From Psychromonas aquimarina ATCC BAA-1526 (lineage in GTDB: Bacteria > Pseudomonadota > Gammaproteobacteria > Enterobacterales > Psychromonadaceae), in assembly GCF_000428725.1 (NCBI RefSeq), contig NZ_AUAM01000026.1, positions 1 to 64,000 of the forward strand: DNA of 64,000 bases, written 5' to 3'. The notes below the pieces were generated by a model. That model was given only the letters and a program-made list of their open reading frames with translations, ran no database searches and was not told the DNA's origin. This document shows, piece after piece, positions 8,757 through 18,400 of the stretch (position 1 is the first letter of the stretch; the number at the start of each line of letters is the position of its first letter). Position numbers and translations under genes: made by a program.

Positions 8757-10240
8757 AAGTTACAGCCCTCTTTGTTGTCTAAATAACTTAAAAAGTCTGC
8801 CGGATAAAAATGCTTTACTATATGTGTGTGATTGTTTTCATCGTCTCTCCACCACGGGAAAGCAGCTAACATAGCTGTTAATGAATCGCACATTTTAGAC
8901 TGCTGCCCGTCTTCCAGCTGAAACAAAATAGCCAGACAACTGTTTTTAAAACGGGTTATCACCTCATGACGACGGCATAAAGTATGCGCAAAAGGAAAAA
9001 AATCGATCAGATCTTTATCATTATTGAGTTCAAAAACGAATACATGGAAGTTTTTCTGGTACGAAGCCCGCTCACAGGAATACAGCCAGATTGAAGGCTC
9101 ACGAAAAGCAGCAAACCCGCTTTCGCTGGCATCAAAGGCTTCCGCCTCTAAACGCTCTATTAAATGGCGGGCTTTATTATTTAACACTTCGACTGTTAAA
9201 TTACACTTATCTTTACCTAAGGCAATACTCTGTCCCTGTAAGAATTTAACTTCATATTTACGGTATTTTTTATAATATCGAAGTGCGCACTCGCTCTGTA
9301 ATAAATGCTCTTCCAGCTCAAAACGCAGCCTGTATAACTTCGCCAGCAGCTCAAACTGATTAAAACGTAAAGCAGTACTTTCTGCTGTATCTAACAGCTG
9401 ACGTGCTTTATCAAAGCGCAGCTGCTCAACCGCCACCTGCGCAGCGCAGATCGGCGCAGAAGTTTCCAGCCAGTTTTTTCTACCGGAGGATGCAATGCTC
9501 GATGCCTCATACGCTGCCAGTTCAGCTTCACTCAAGCGCCCTAAATTCAACAGTGCCTGGCCTTTTAACTCCTGTATCTGCGCGTGCCAGGCAAGATCAT
9601 GACACCCCTGCAGAAAAAATGCAGCTTTATCTAACACTTCTAACATTAAAGAATACTGCTCGAGAGAGCATAGAGCGGAGGCTAATAGAATTGCGCTTTT
9701 GCCTGCCAGAAAGTTAAGTTCAAACTGTTCAGCTAAAGTCATAGCTAAAGACAGTGCAGAATAAGAAAGCTCACTTTCCTGGTTAATAGACCAGATGTTG
9801 GCAACACCAATTAACGATTCGATCTGTATCGACATCTGGTTATGGACCAGCGACTTTTCCATCGCCATATTCCAGAAATTATGTGCAGAACGAAAACGAG
9901 CTAAGCCCCAGTACTGCAGAGCATAGATATGATAAAGCTCAGCTAAGTATTGAGCTTCAAATTCTGGAAGTAATAACTGCTCCGCACGCTCGCACAGGCG
10001 CAGACCTTTTTTATACTGCATTAAATGCCAGGAAATACGCGCCAGCTGCATGGTAGCAAGCAGCTGTGCACAGCCGTCTCCCAGCTTTTCAGCTTTAGAG
10101 CATGCTTCCAGTATTTTTTTCTCTGCCTGCTGCGGCTTCTCCACAATTAAGTTTTCGAGATTCAGCAAAACCAGTACGATATCGGACTGCAGATCAATAA
10201 CCATTCTATCCTTAGCCAGGTTAATAATATTCACAGTCAA
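8753..10240 (-). CDS. TPR protein with degenerate GGDEF-like C-terminus
   Basis: A 495-residue cytoplasmic protein, first gene of a two-gene operon with the TPR-diguanylate cyclase (4-base overlap). Residues 1-335 are TPR-like helical repeats. The last 140 residues keep the spacing of a GGDEF domain: FHVFVFELNND corresponds to the first strand and CRRHEVITRFKNSCLAILF to the line that normally reads D..aRyGGdEFaill. The catalytic GG(D/E)EF is lost and the I-site aspartate is also absent. I read it as an inactive paralogue of its neighbour, possibly a regulatory partner. The GGDEF relationship is an inference from pattern. Confidence 0.7.
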   Translation of the reverse strand: MTVNIINLAKDRMVIDLQSDIVLVLLNLENLIVEKPQQAEKKILEACSKAEKLGDGCAQLLATMQLARISWHLMQYKKGLRLCERAEQLLLPEFEAQYLAELYHIYALQYWGLARFRSAHNFWNMAMEKSLVHNQMSIQIESLIGVANIWSINQESELSYSALSLAMTLAEQFELNFLAGKSAILLASALCSLEQYSLMLEVLDKAAFFLQGCHDLAWHAQIQELKGQALLNLGRLSEAELAAYEASSIASSGRKNWLETSAPICAAQVAVEQLRFDKARQLLDTAESTALRFNQFELLAKLYRLRFELEEHLLQSECALRYYKKYRKYEVKFLQGQSIALGKDKCNLTVEVLNNKARHLIERLEAEAFDASESGFAAFREPSIWLYSCERASYQKNFHVFVFELNNDKDLIDFFPFAHTLCRRHEVITRFKNSCLAILFQLEDGQQSKMCDSLTAMLAAFPWWRDDENNHTHIVKHFYPADFLSYLDNKEGCNL

Positions 10241-10383
10241 CCTATCACAACAAGATGAACCATTGGTAATAATTTCCTGATTATTTGATCAATACTTGAA
10301 GCGAGGCTGCATTTATAAATATATAGGGCAGAAAATCAGGCTGTAATAAAAACAGCAGGAATTGAAAAAGCATAAACGGGAAA

Positions 10384-10410
10384 GCCCCTGTGCCGAACGG
10401 CACAGGGAAA
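10384..10410 (-). terminator. Terminator-like hairpin downstream of relA
   Basis: A 9-base perfect stem, CCCTGTGCC / GGCACAGGG, with a 4-base loop lies 26 bases beyond the relA stop. On the minus strand it is followed by GCTTTCCCGTTT, a poor T-run, so termination may be partial. Confidence 0.6.
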
Positions 10411-10435
10411 GCGGCGATGCTGAAGGGATTATTTA

Positions 10436-12649
10436 CTATAGGCGCCGCACATCAGATACATCTTTTAACTGTTTTAACTTAGTCAGTAATTTACCTATTT
10501 CATCACTGTTATAAACTTCTAAATTCATATCAATAATCGCAGACTGATTTTTAATATTAGTCATACTGTTAACCCCTAATAAATTTACTTTTTCATTAGA
10601 TAACAGGGTGGTAATATCTTTTAATAAGCCGCTGCGGTCACTTGCCTCAAGACGCAGGGTTAATGTATAACCCGAAGAGTGTGCATCTCCCCAGGCAGCT
10701 TCAATAATACGTTCAGGATGTGCATCACGCAGATCAGCAAGCTGCTCACACTCCTGGCGATGTACTGAAATTCCCCTTCCCTGAGTAATATAACCTTCAA
10801 TAGGCTCTCCGGGAATCGGCTGACAGCAGCGCGCAATACTGTGCATTAAATTTCCAACCCCGTCGATAATAATATTATTACCCGTCGATTTAGGGGTAAA
10901 ACTTTTTTTACGTTTCTCTAATGCTTCAAGCGCAGCTAAATCCTGCTGTTCTAATGTCTGCTGGTGATAGTGATTATCTAAAAAGTGTACCAGCTGATTG
11001 ATACGCAGATCACCATTACCGATTCCGGCAAAAATATCATCGTCCGTGCCGACATTAAAACGCTCAATAGCCGGTGTCACATCGCTGAGTTTTAATTTTA
11101 CTTTGCTCAGCTCAACCTCTAAGAGCTCGCGTCCGGCCTGTACATTTTTATCCCTGTCCTGTTTTCTGAACCAGGTCGCAACCTTATGTCTTGCCCGAGG
11201 CGCATGAATATAACCAAGATTAGGATTGAGCCAGTCGCGGCTCGGATTAGGCTCTTTCTGAGTTAGAATTTCAACCTGATCACCGGTCTGCAGCTGATAG
11301 GTAAAAGGCACAATATGGCTGCCTATTTTTGCACCAATACAGCGGTGCCCGACCTGGCTGTGAATATAATAAGCAAAATCCAGGGGCGTTGCTCCCGCCG
11401 GCAGGTCGATAACTTCACCTTTCGGGGTGAAAACATAAACCCTGTCATCAAATACCTGACTGCGGATTTCATCAACCACATTTTCATTGTCGGTAATATC
11501 CTCCTGCCAGGCGAGAAGTTTACGCAGCCAGGCAATTTTCTCTTCATAACCGCCCGAGGCTTTACCACCGGCACTGCCCTCTTTGTATTTCCAGTGGGCG
11601 GCCACGCCGAGTTCAGCATCGTCATGCATCTGCTGGGTACGAATCTGCACTTCTATCGCTTTACCTTCAGCACCGAGCACCACAGTATGAATCGACTGGT
11701 AACCGTTTGCTTTCGGATTGGCAATATAATCATCAAACTCACTGGGAATATGGCGCCATTGAGTATGAATAGCACCTAAGGCGGCATAACAGTCCTGCAG
11801 CTGTTCAACAACAACTCGTACTGCGCGCACATCATAAAGCTCTTCAAACTGAAGATCTTTTTTATCCATTTTACGGAAAATACTATAGATATGCTTAGGA
11901 CGTCCGTAGGCCGTTCCGTGTACGTGCATCTCTTTTAGAGAATGTTTTACATTATCAACAAAATCCTGAATATAGTTTTCACGGTCAATGCGTTTTTCAT
12001 CAAGCTGTTTGGCAATTTTTTTGTAAACTTCCGGCTGCAGATACCTGAATGAAAGATCTTCCAGTTCCCACTTTAACTGACCGATACCGAGACGGTTAGC
12101 AAGCGGCGCATAAATTGAGGATATTTCACGAGCCACTAGTACCCGCTTCTCTTCATCGGCATATTTAACCTGACGTAAATAACAGATCCGTTCAGCAAGC
12201 TTGATAACCACAGCACGCACATCTTCAACCATGGCTAATAACATATGACGCAGATTATCTACCTGAGCGGCGCTGCTTTTTGAAGGCCCCTGATTCTGCA
12301 GCGCACGAATACCTTCCATATCCGCAGCGCCTTTAACCAGTTTAGCAATGCGCTTGACCCACAGCTCATCAACCTGCTCCTGAGTTAATATCTTATGATC
12401 CAGAAGAGGGAATATCAGGGCCGCATTCAGGGTATCCATATCCATATTCAGTGTTACCAGAATCTCAACCATTTCTGTGCCCAGCTCTAACAGCGGCAGC
12501 TGCTCCGGCTGGACACACAAAGCAATTATTTTTTCATAATTATTTAATAAAACTTTCTGATCCGAACCACTCAGGCCAAGCGTGGTCACCCATTTATGCG
12601 GATCTTTTTGTGCTGTTTGATAAAAATGCGTATCTCGAACTGAAACCAT
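10436..12649 (-). CDS. relA: GTP pyrophosphokinase RelA ((p)ppGpp synthetase I)
   Basis: RelA is the ribosome-associated enzyme that makes pppGpp/ppGpp on amino acid starvation. It has 737 residues (E. coli 744). The N-terminal pseudo-hydrolase domain lacks the HD...HDxxED metal residues of SpoT, which marks it as RelA. The synthetase domain has PKANGYQSIHT and VQIRT...HDDAELGVAAHWKYKEG. TGS (about 400-465), zinc-finger (around the CCQP motif near 600) and C-terminal ACT/RRM domains follow. It is 42 bases downstream of rlmD on the same strand, the order found in E. coli, with barA divergent beyond. Confidence 0.97.
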   Translation of the reverse strand: MVSVRDTHFYQTAQKDPHKWVTTLGLSGSDQKVLLNNYEKIIALCVQPEQLPLLELGTEMVEILVTLNMDMDTLNAALIFPLLDHKILTQEQVDELWVKRIAKLVKGAADMEGIRALQNQGPSKSSAAQVDNLRHMLLAMVEDVRAVVIKLAERICYLRQVKYADEEKRVLVAREISSIYAPLANRLGIGQLKWELEDLSFRYLQPEVYKKIAKQLDEKRIDRENYIQDFVDNVKHSLKEMHVHGTAYGRPKHIYSIFRKMDKKDLQFEELYDVRAVRVVVEQLQDCYAALGAIHTQWRHIPSEFDDYIANPKANGYQSIHTVVLGAEGKAIEVQIRTQQMHDDAELGVAAHWKYKEGSAGGKASGGYEEKIAWLRKLLAWQEDITDNENVVDEIRSQVFDDRVYVFTPKGEVIDLPAGATPLDFAYYIHSQVGHRCIGAKIGSHIVPFTYQLQTGDQVEILTQKEPNPSRDWLNPNLGYIHAPRARHKVATWFRKQDRDKNVQAGRELLEVELSKVKLKLSDVTPAIERFNVGTDDDIFAGIGNGDLRINQLVHFLDNHYHQQTLEQQDLAALEALEKRKKSFTPKSTGNNIIIDGVGNLMHSIARCCQPIPGEPIEGYITQGRGISVHRQECEQLADLRDAHPERIIEAAWGDAHSSGYTLTLRLEASDRSGLLKDITTLLSNEKVNLLGVNSMTNIKNQSAIIDMNLEVYNSDEIGKLLTKLKQLKDVSDVRRL

Positions 12650-12691
12650 TAAACTAACTCCGAAATAAAGAAAACACGATATTCTGAATAA

Positions 12692-14032
12692 TTATTTTAC
12701 ACGGACAAACAGAGCCATAGACTCCATATGTCCGGTCTGTGGAAACATATCTAATAAACCTAACTTAAGCAGCTTATATCCCTGTTCAAGCAGCTGCTGA
12801 CTATCCCGTGCTAAAGTTACCGGATCACAAGAAACATAAACAATATGAGACGGTTTCTGCGAAACAATAAAAGCCATGCAGTCAAATGCTCCGGCGCGGG
12901 CAGGATCCAGTAAGACTTTATTAAACGTCCGGGCAGCCCACTCCTGTTTTGCCAGGTTATCTGCACTTAAATCTGCCTGGTAGAAACTGGCATTCGTTAT
13001 CTTATTTAAAGATGCATTCTCAGCGGCACGGTCAACCATCTTCTGTATGCCTTCAACCCCGACAACAGAGGCGGCTTTTGCAGCAATCGGCAGGGTAAAA
13101 TTACCTAAACCGCAGAAAAGATCTAAAACATGATCGTCTTTGTTTACAGCAAGCCAGTTAAGCGCCTGCGAGACCATTTTCTGATTAACTTTACTGTTTA
13201 CCTGTAAAAAGTCCGTCGGGCTGAATGTCAGTCTGCAGTCCCACTCAGCAAGCTGATAACTCAACTCTTCCTGTCCGGCCAGACAAACACATGAATTAGT
13301 CGATGCCTGTGCGAAAAAGTTCACTTGACGGCTTTCGGAAAACTGTTCAATTAACTGCAGGTCGCTTTGCGGCAGCGCTTTTAAATGGCGCAGTAAAACC
13401 ACTACGCCCTGCTCAGCATACATTAATTCAATATGACCTAAATCGGCTTTACTATGCAGAGAATTCAGCAGCGCCTTTAAAGGTAAAATCAGCAGTTCTA
13501 ATTCCGGCTGTAAAACCGGACAGACTTTCTGATCAATCAGAGAATTACTCTGCGCACGGCGGAAGCCCATCTCTAACTTTTTAGTTTTTTTATTATACTG
13601 CAGACCAAAACGGGCGGTGCGCCGGTATGCCCATTCCTGATCCGTAACGGGATCTTCAAGCTGCATTGGCGCCTGTCCGGCAAAACGTTTAAATAAAGCC
13701 GTTAAACCTGCCGATTTTATATTTATCTGCTCGATATGATCTACATGCTGCAGATGACAGCCGCCGCACTCTTGATAATGAGGGCAGGCTGGTTTTATGC
13801 GCTTTTCACTGCTTTCAATAATTTTTTTAAGCACACCTTTGCTGTAGCGTTTTTTACTTTCTATTATCTGAATATCCAGCAGTTCACCGCTAAGTGCACC
13901 GTCAATGAAAAGAGGTTTATCTTGAAAGAATGCCATGCCGCGGCCCTGATGGTCCAGTTTTTCAATTTTGACATTTTTTAGAATACGGTTTTTTGCACTA
14001 TTTGTGCGTGATGCTTTAAAGAACTGAGCCAT
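12692..14032 (-). CDS. rlmD: 23S rRNA (uracil-1939-C5)-methyltransferase
   Basis: RlmD uses S-adenosylmethionine to methylate U1939 of 23S rRNA. The length is 446 residues (E. coli 433). An N-terminal TRAM domain (about 10-75) is followed by the 4Fe-4S cysteines CPHYQECGGC. The C-terminal Rossmann methyltransferase has DLFCGLGNFTLP (SAM site) and the catalytic cysteine in VSCDPVTLARD. It sits upstream of relA on the same strand and divergent from barA, as in enterobacteria. Confidence 0.96.
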   Translation of the reverse strand: MAQFFKASRTNSAKNRILKNVKIEKLDHQGRGMAFFQDKPLFIDGALSGELLDIQIIESKKRYSKGVLKKIIESSEKRIKPACPHYQECGGCHLQHVDHIEQINIKSAGLTALFKRFAGQAPMQLEDPVTDQEWAYRRTARFGLQYNKKTKKLEMGFRRAQSNSLIDQKVCPVLQPELELLILPLKALLNSLHSKADLGHIELMYAEQGVVVLLRHLKALPQSDLQLIEQFSESRQVNFFAQASTNSCVCLAGQEELSYQLAEWDCRLTFSPTDFLQVNSKVNQKMVSQALNWLAVNKDDHVLDLFCGLGNFTLPIAAKAASVVGVEGIQKMVDRAAENASLNKITNASFYQADLSADNLAKQEWAARTFNKVLLDPARAGAFDCMAFIVSQKPSHIVYVSCDPVTLARDSQQLLEQGYKLLKLGLLDMFPQTGHMESMALFVRVK

Positions 14033-14230
14033 AAGTTATTCACAGGTGAAGTTAGCTATGCCATGATAGCGGTACCCTATTGGGCATATATATTTATCGA
14101 TAATGCTATTGTCACATAAAACAAAATAAAAGCATTCATTACTTATAGGCAAAGCGCATAGAAATTCAATTCAGTGCTCCTGAAAATCCGCCGCTGTTTG
14201 CTGATAAACTCAATATTAGAAATATTACTT

Positions 14231-17011
14231 ATGACTAAATACGGACTTCGTGCACAGGTTATTGCATTTACGATTTTACCCACCATTCTTATCGGTGGTT
14301 TATTAGCGAGTTATTTCTCTTTTCACCGCTATCAGCAGGCTAACGATTTTTTAATCAACCGGGCCATTAATATTACCGAACCGCTGGCAATTGCCAGTGA
14401 ATACGGCATGCAGGATGAAACTCGTACCATATTAAGACGTCTAATCGGTGCAACCCATCGTAAAAACAGCCCGATGATCAACAGCATTGCTATTTTCGAT
14501 GCACAGAACAAACTGTTTGTAACCAGTAACTACCATCGTAATTTTCAGCAGCTGCGCATTAAAAACGAGCAGAAGATCCCGGAAATCACCAAGGTTTATC
14601 ACTACAAAGACACCATAGTTATTCACAGCCCGATTATCGACGAAACTAATTTTTTAGAATACCAGTTAACTTTTGATCAGCCCCGTAAAATAGTGGGTTA
14701 TGTAGCCATGGAAATCAACAGCGATCAGGTCGACCTGTTACTTTACCGTGATACCGCCCTGTCTTTTGGTATTATGATATTAGGCTTTCTCGGCAGTTTG
14801 TATCTGGCGGTTAAACAGGCGCGAAGAATTACCGCACCAATCTCTGAAATGGTTTCAGTTGTTGAAAAAATCAGTCTGGGACGATTAAATTCCCGCGTAG
14901 AAGGCGACTATTCCGGCGAAATCGATCTGCTCCAGCACGGTATCAATGAAATGGCGCTGGCAATGTCCAAACACCATGAGGAGATGCAGGACAGTATCGA
15001 TCTGGCCACCAGTGAATTAAGAGAAACACTGGATCAGATGGAAGTGCAGAATATTGAGCTGGATATTACTCGAAAAGACGCCCAGCAGGCAGCTCAGGTA
15101 AAATCAGAATTTTTAGCCAATATGAGTCATGAATTACGCACACCGCTTAACGGCGTAATCGGATTTGCCAGACAGCTTCTAAAAACGCAGCTCAGCAGCA
15201 ATCAGGTTGACTACCTGCAGACAATTGAACGTTCAGCTGGAAATCTGCTTAATATTATTAATGATATTCTGGATTTTTCTAAACTTGAAGCGGGTAAATT
15301 AAACCTGGAAGTTATCCCCTTTGATCTGCGCGACTGTATTGATGAAACCATGCACCTGCTTGCACCAAGCGCACATGAAAAACATCTTGAACTAAGCATG
15401 ATGGTTGATCCGGAAGTCCCCCATGAAGTACTTGGCGACTCCATGCGTATCCAGCAGATCTTAACTAATTTAATCGGTAATGCGATAAAGTTTACTGAAA
15501 ACGGCAATATAGAGGTACAGATACAGCGTATTGAAGATGAACGCGACTGCGATGAAAAAGTAACCCTGAAAATGATGATTTCAGATTCCGGAATTGGTAT
15601 TTCAGAGAAACAGCAGGCGCAGCTGTTCAAAGCCTTCGGACAGGCAGATACCAGTATTACACGTCAGTACGGCGGTACCGGTTTAGGTTTAGTGATCACT
15701 CAGAAACTAGTCAGACAGATGCAGGGCAGCATTGATTTAGTGTCGACGCCGGATCAGGGCTCAACTTTCTGGTTTACCATTAAACTGGAAAAAAATACCC
15801 GTAATCCTTTAGTCAGCCTGCCAGTAGAGCGTCTGCAGAAACAATCAGTCTTAGTTTATGAAAATAACCAGTATGCGGCGCGCGCCTGTTCACAACTGCT
15901 CAATCAATGGCAGACGGAGTTATCACTGGCAGAAACCGAACAGCAGTTAGAGCGGTTATTAAACAAGCAGTACGACAGTATTATTATCGGGCACAGCCAC
16001 AGTGAAAACCTGCAGCCGCTGCTCAGTCATATTGAGCAGGCGCATCAGTATAGCGACAACATAGTTGTACTGCTTAACTCAAGCGATCCGAGTATCTATG
16101 AAACGCTGATGAAAACCGGCATTAAACACTGTTTAAGTAAACCGATAAACCATAAAAACCTAGCTAAAGCGCTGGTTTCAGACAAGCAGCAGATCAGTGA
16201 AATCCACTCTCATAAAACTCTGCCGCAGCTGGTCAAAAAAGATATTAATGTAATGGCTGTCGATGATAACCCGGCAAACTTAAAACTTATTTCAGCAATG
16301 CTCGGGGATCGAGCCAGCCGGGTAACAACCTGCATTAACGGCAAACAGGCCGTAGAACACGCTAAATCACAGCACTTTGACCTTATCTTTATGGATATTC
16401 AAATGCCGGTATTAGACGGCATCAGCGCCTGCCAGCAGATTAAAGATGATAAAACCAACAGCGATACACCAGTTATTGCGGTGACCGCCCATGTACTGCC
16501 GGGTGAAAAGGAACAGTTTTTACAGCAGGGTATGGATGACTGCCTGGCTAAACCCATTGATGAAAGCGCACTGCAGGAGATTATTAATAAGTGGACGCCC
16601 GAGGCAGAGGTGATAGAAAAGATCAGCCAGCCGAGACCTGCACAGCAGCTCCCGGAAGCGAGTCACACAAGCGGATCTTTTGACTGGACACTGGCCTTAA
16701 GACAATCCTCTGGAAAAGAAGATCTCGCCAGAGAGATGTTAGGCATGCTGGTTAATGAGTTTGATGAAATCAAAAAGCAGGCTAATAAAGCGATTAACGG
16801 GAAAATAGACAATGTACATTTTGCGCAGATTATTCATAAATTTCATGGAGGCTGCAGTTACAGCGGCGTACCTAAACTTAAGAAAATTGCCGGTCTGATT
16901 GAAAAAGAGCTGAAACAGGGTATTACTCCGGATCTGTTAGAGCCGGAGTTATTAGAATTATTAGACGAGTTAGAAAATGTACAAAAAGAGGCGAAAAGCT
17001 ACTTAACTTAA
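14231..17011 (+). CDS. barA: Hybrid sensor histidine kinase BarA
   Basis: BarA is the membrane sensor that phosphorylates UvrY/GacA and so controls the Csr small RNAs. I place the start at the ATG at 14231, giving 926 residues beginning MTKYGLRAQV, which aligns with E. coli BarA (918). The order is: TM1 (about 11-28), periplasmic part, TM2 (about 175-195), HAMP, H-box SHELRTPLNG with the phospho-acceptor histidine, ATPase with DSGIGI and GTGLGL, a degenerate receiver, a receiver with DLIFMDIQMPVLDG, and an Hpt domain with HKFHGGCSYSG. All phosphorelay residues are present. An in-frame upstream start at 14174 has no support. Confidence 0.96.
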   Translation: MTKYGLRAQVIAFTILPTILIGGLLASYFSFHRYQQANDFLINRAINITEPLAIASEYGMQDETRTILRRLIGATHRKNSPMINSIAIFDAQNKLFVTSNYHRNFQQLRIKNEQKIPEITKVYHYKDTIVIHSPIIDETNFLEYQLTFDQPRKIVGYVAMEINSDQVDLLLYRDTALSFGIMILGFLGSLYLAVKQARRITAPISEMVSVVEKISLGRLNSRVEGDYSGEIDLLQHGINEMALAMSKHHEEMQDSIDLATSELRETLDQMEVQNIELDITRKDAQQAAQVKSEFLANMSHELRTPLNGVIGFARQLLKTQLSSNQVDYLQTIERSAGNLLNIINDILDFSKLEAGKLNLEVIPFDLRDCIDETMHLLAPSAHEKHLELSMMVDPEVPHEVLGDSMRIQQILTNLIGNAIKFTENGNIEVQIQRIEDERDCDEKVTLKMMISDSGIGISEKQQAQLFKAFGQADTSITRQYGGTGLGLVITQKLVRQMQGSIDLVSTPDQGSTFWFTIKLEKNTRNPLVSLPVERLQKQSVLVYENNQYAARACSQLLNQWQTELSLAETEQQLERLLNKQYDSIIIGHSHSENLQPLLSHIEQAHQYSDNIVVLLNSSDPSIYETLMKTGIKHCLSKPINHKNLAKALVSDKQQISEIHSHKTLPQLVKKDINVMAVDDNPANLKLISAMLGDRASRVTTCINGKQAVEHAKSQHFDLIFMDIQMPVLDGISACQQIKDDKTNSDTPVIAVTAHVLPGEKEQFLQQGMDDCLAKPIDESALQEIINKWTPEAEVIEKISQPRPAQQLPEASHTSGSFDWTLALRQSSGKEDLAREMLGMLVNEFDEIKKQANKAINGKIDNVHFAQIIHKFHGGCSYSGVPKLKKIAGLIEKELKQGITPDLLEPELLELLDELENVQKEAKSYLT

Positions 17012-17019
17012 ATAGTTAA

Positions 17020-17043
17020 GTTAACCCGGTGCGCCGGGTTAAC
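17020..17043. terminator. Bidirectional terminator between barA and the mscS-like gene
   Basis: A 10-base perfect stem, GTTAACCCGG / CCGGGTTAAC, with a TGCG loop lies between two convergent genes. T-rich sequence follows on both sides. Confidence 0.8.
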
Positions 17044-17049
17044 TGTTTG

Positions 17050-18135
17050 TTATTTTAACTGTTCAGGCTGAGCCTCTATATGCAGCTGCCTGGTGGGAAA
17101 TGCAAATTCAGCCTGATGCGAGGCAACAATGTTCGCCACCTGCAGGAGCACATCCTGCTTTATTTCATGGAATAATACCCAGTTAGTTGTTTTGGTGAAT
17201 GTGTAAATAAAGAAATCTAAAGAGGAGTTATTAAAATAATTAAAGTTAACAATTAAAGTCTGTTTCTGATCAATATCGGAATGATTTTCAAGCATAGCTC
17301 GGACATCTTTGATAATAATTTCAATTAAATGCACATCACTGTAACGCAAGCCAAATGTCTCTTTAATGCGGCGATTACTCATACGTGACGGGTTTTCAAC
17401 AACAATCTGAGTGAACAGGCTGTTCGGCACATATAAAGGGCGTTTATCAAAGGTACGAATACGGGTAATACGCCAGCCGATCGACTCAACGGTTCCCTCA
17501 ATTGATTTGTCCGGGCTGCGGATCCAGTCTCCGACTTTAAAAGGTTTATCCATATAAACCATTAATGCGCCGAAAAGATTCGAGAGCAGATCTTTAGCCG
17601 CCATACCAACCACTAGCCCGCCCATACCACCGAATGCAAGCACCCCGGAGACACTGACACCTAATGTCTGGATAACCGACAATGAGATGATAACTGCCAC
17701 TGACAGCTTCGCTAATTTAGCCAGCGCAGTAACTGTGGTTGTGTCTTTGTCCTTGTATTCAAAAAAAGTCTGCTCTGTTTTATGAATAAAACGCAGAAAA
17801 GACCAGCCGATTAACAGCAGAACAGATATTTTCTGCACCAGGGGAAGATAATTAGAAATTAACAGCTCTTCACTTTCAGCAATAACACGCAGCGCCATTG
17901 AACCACCCGTCAGAACGATCAGCCAGTTTACCGGACGCAGTAAAGCAAAGAATACAATGTCATCCCAAAAGTTACTGGTACGAGATATTAAACGTTCTGT
18001 TTTCTTAGCAAAAGAGCGCCAGAAAAGCTGTACTAACAGAGTGATAATTAAAACAACAACAAAATTACCCATCCAGTTACCGATATGCAGCGACATCAGC
18101 AGCTGCTGTAAATATAACTCTACTTTTTCGACCAT
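17050..18135 (-). CDS. Small-conductance mechanosensitive channel family protein (MscS/YbdG type)
   Basis: A 361-residue inner-membrane channel protein. The start is the ATG at 18135 behind AAGGAG with 6-base spacing; the longer in-frame version from 18168 lacks a ribosome site. Four N-terminal transmembrane segments lead to the pore-lining TM3 region (GVLAFGGMGGLVVGMAAKDLLSN). The MscS beta domain follows (VGDWIRSPDKSIEGTVESIGWRITRIRTFDKRPLYVPNS), then a cytoplasmic alpha/beta domain. The GG-rich pore helix and IEGTVE are family hallmarks. The length and layout resemble YbdG-like (MscM) or mid-size MscS paralogues more than the 286-residue MscS. Confidence 0.88.
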   Translation of the reverse strand: MVEKVELYLQQLLMSLHIGNWMGNFVVVLIITLLVQLFWRSFAKKTERLISRTSNFWDDIVFFALLRPVNWLIVLTGGSMALRVIAESEELLISNYLPLVQKISVLLLIGWSFLRFIHKTEQTFFEYKDKDTTTVTALAKLAKLSVAVIISLSVIQTLGVSVSGVLAFGGMGGLVVGMAAKDLLSNLFGALMVYMDKPFKVGDWIRSPDKSIEGTVESIGWRITRIRTFDKRPLYVPNSLFTQIVVENPSRMSNRRIKETFGLRYSDVHLIEIIIKDVRAMLENHSDIDQKQTLIVNFNYFNNSSLDFFIYTFTKTTNWVLFHEIKQDVLLQVANIVASHQAEFAFPTRQLHIEAQPEQLK

Positions 18136-18400
18136 AAGTACTCCTTGATAATAAACAGCTCTGCCCATTACAGTTCAAGATACGCCGTGAGCATATTGAG
18201 GCATAAAAACGATATGTTTTGATAATATCAGAAGGTGACTTTTAAATTGAAATAAAATGACATTTCCACTATTTATCTCTTACAACAAAGAGATAAACAG
18301 CAGTTCTGTTGTAACACAAATCGCCGCAAAGTATATTTACCATAACGGTTAAAAACAGGTTAAAATAACTCAGTCTCAAAGCAGACAATCAGAGGTAAGA
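18136..18400. other. Divergent intergenic region, mscS-like gene / 5'-nucleotidase
   Basis: 265 bases between two outward-reading genes. It is AT-rich and must hold both promoters, but I see no clear -35/-10 pair, repeat or small gene that I would defend. Confidence 0.5.

Noticed and set aside
11315-11779. 154-codon open frame on the plus strand opposite relA
   Set aside because: It lies wholly within relA, has no ribosome site and no recognisable sequence.
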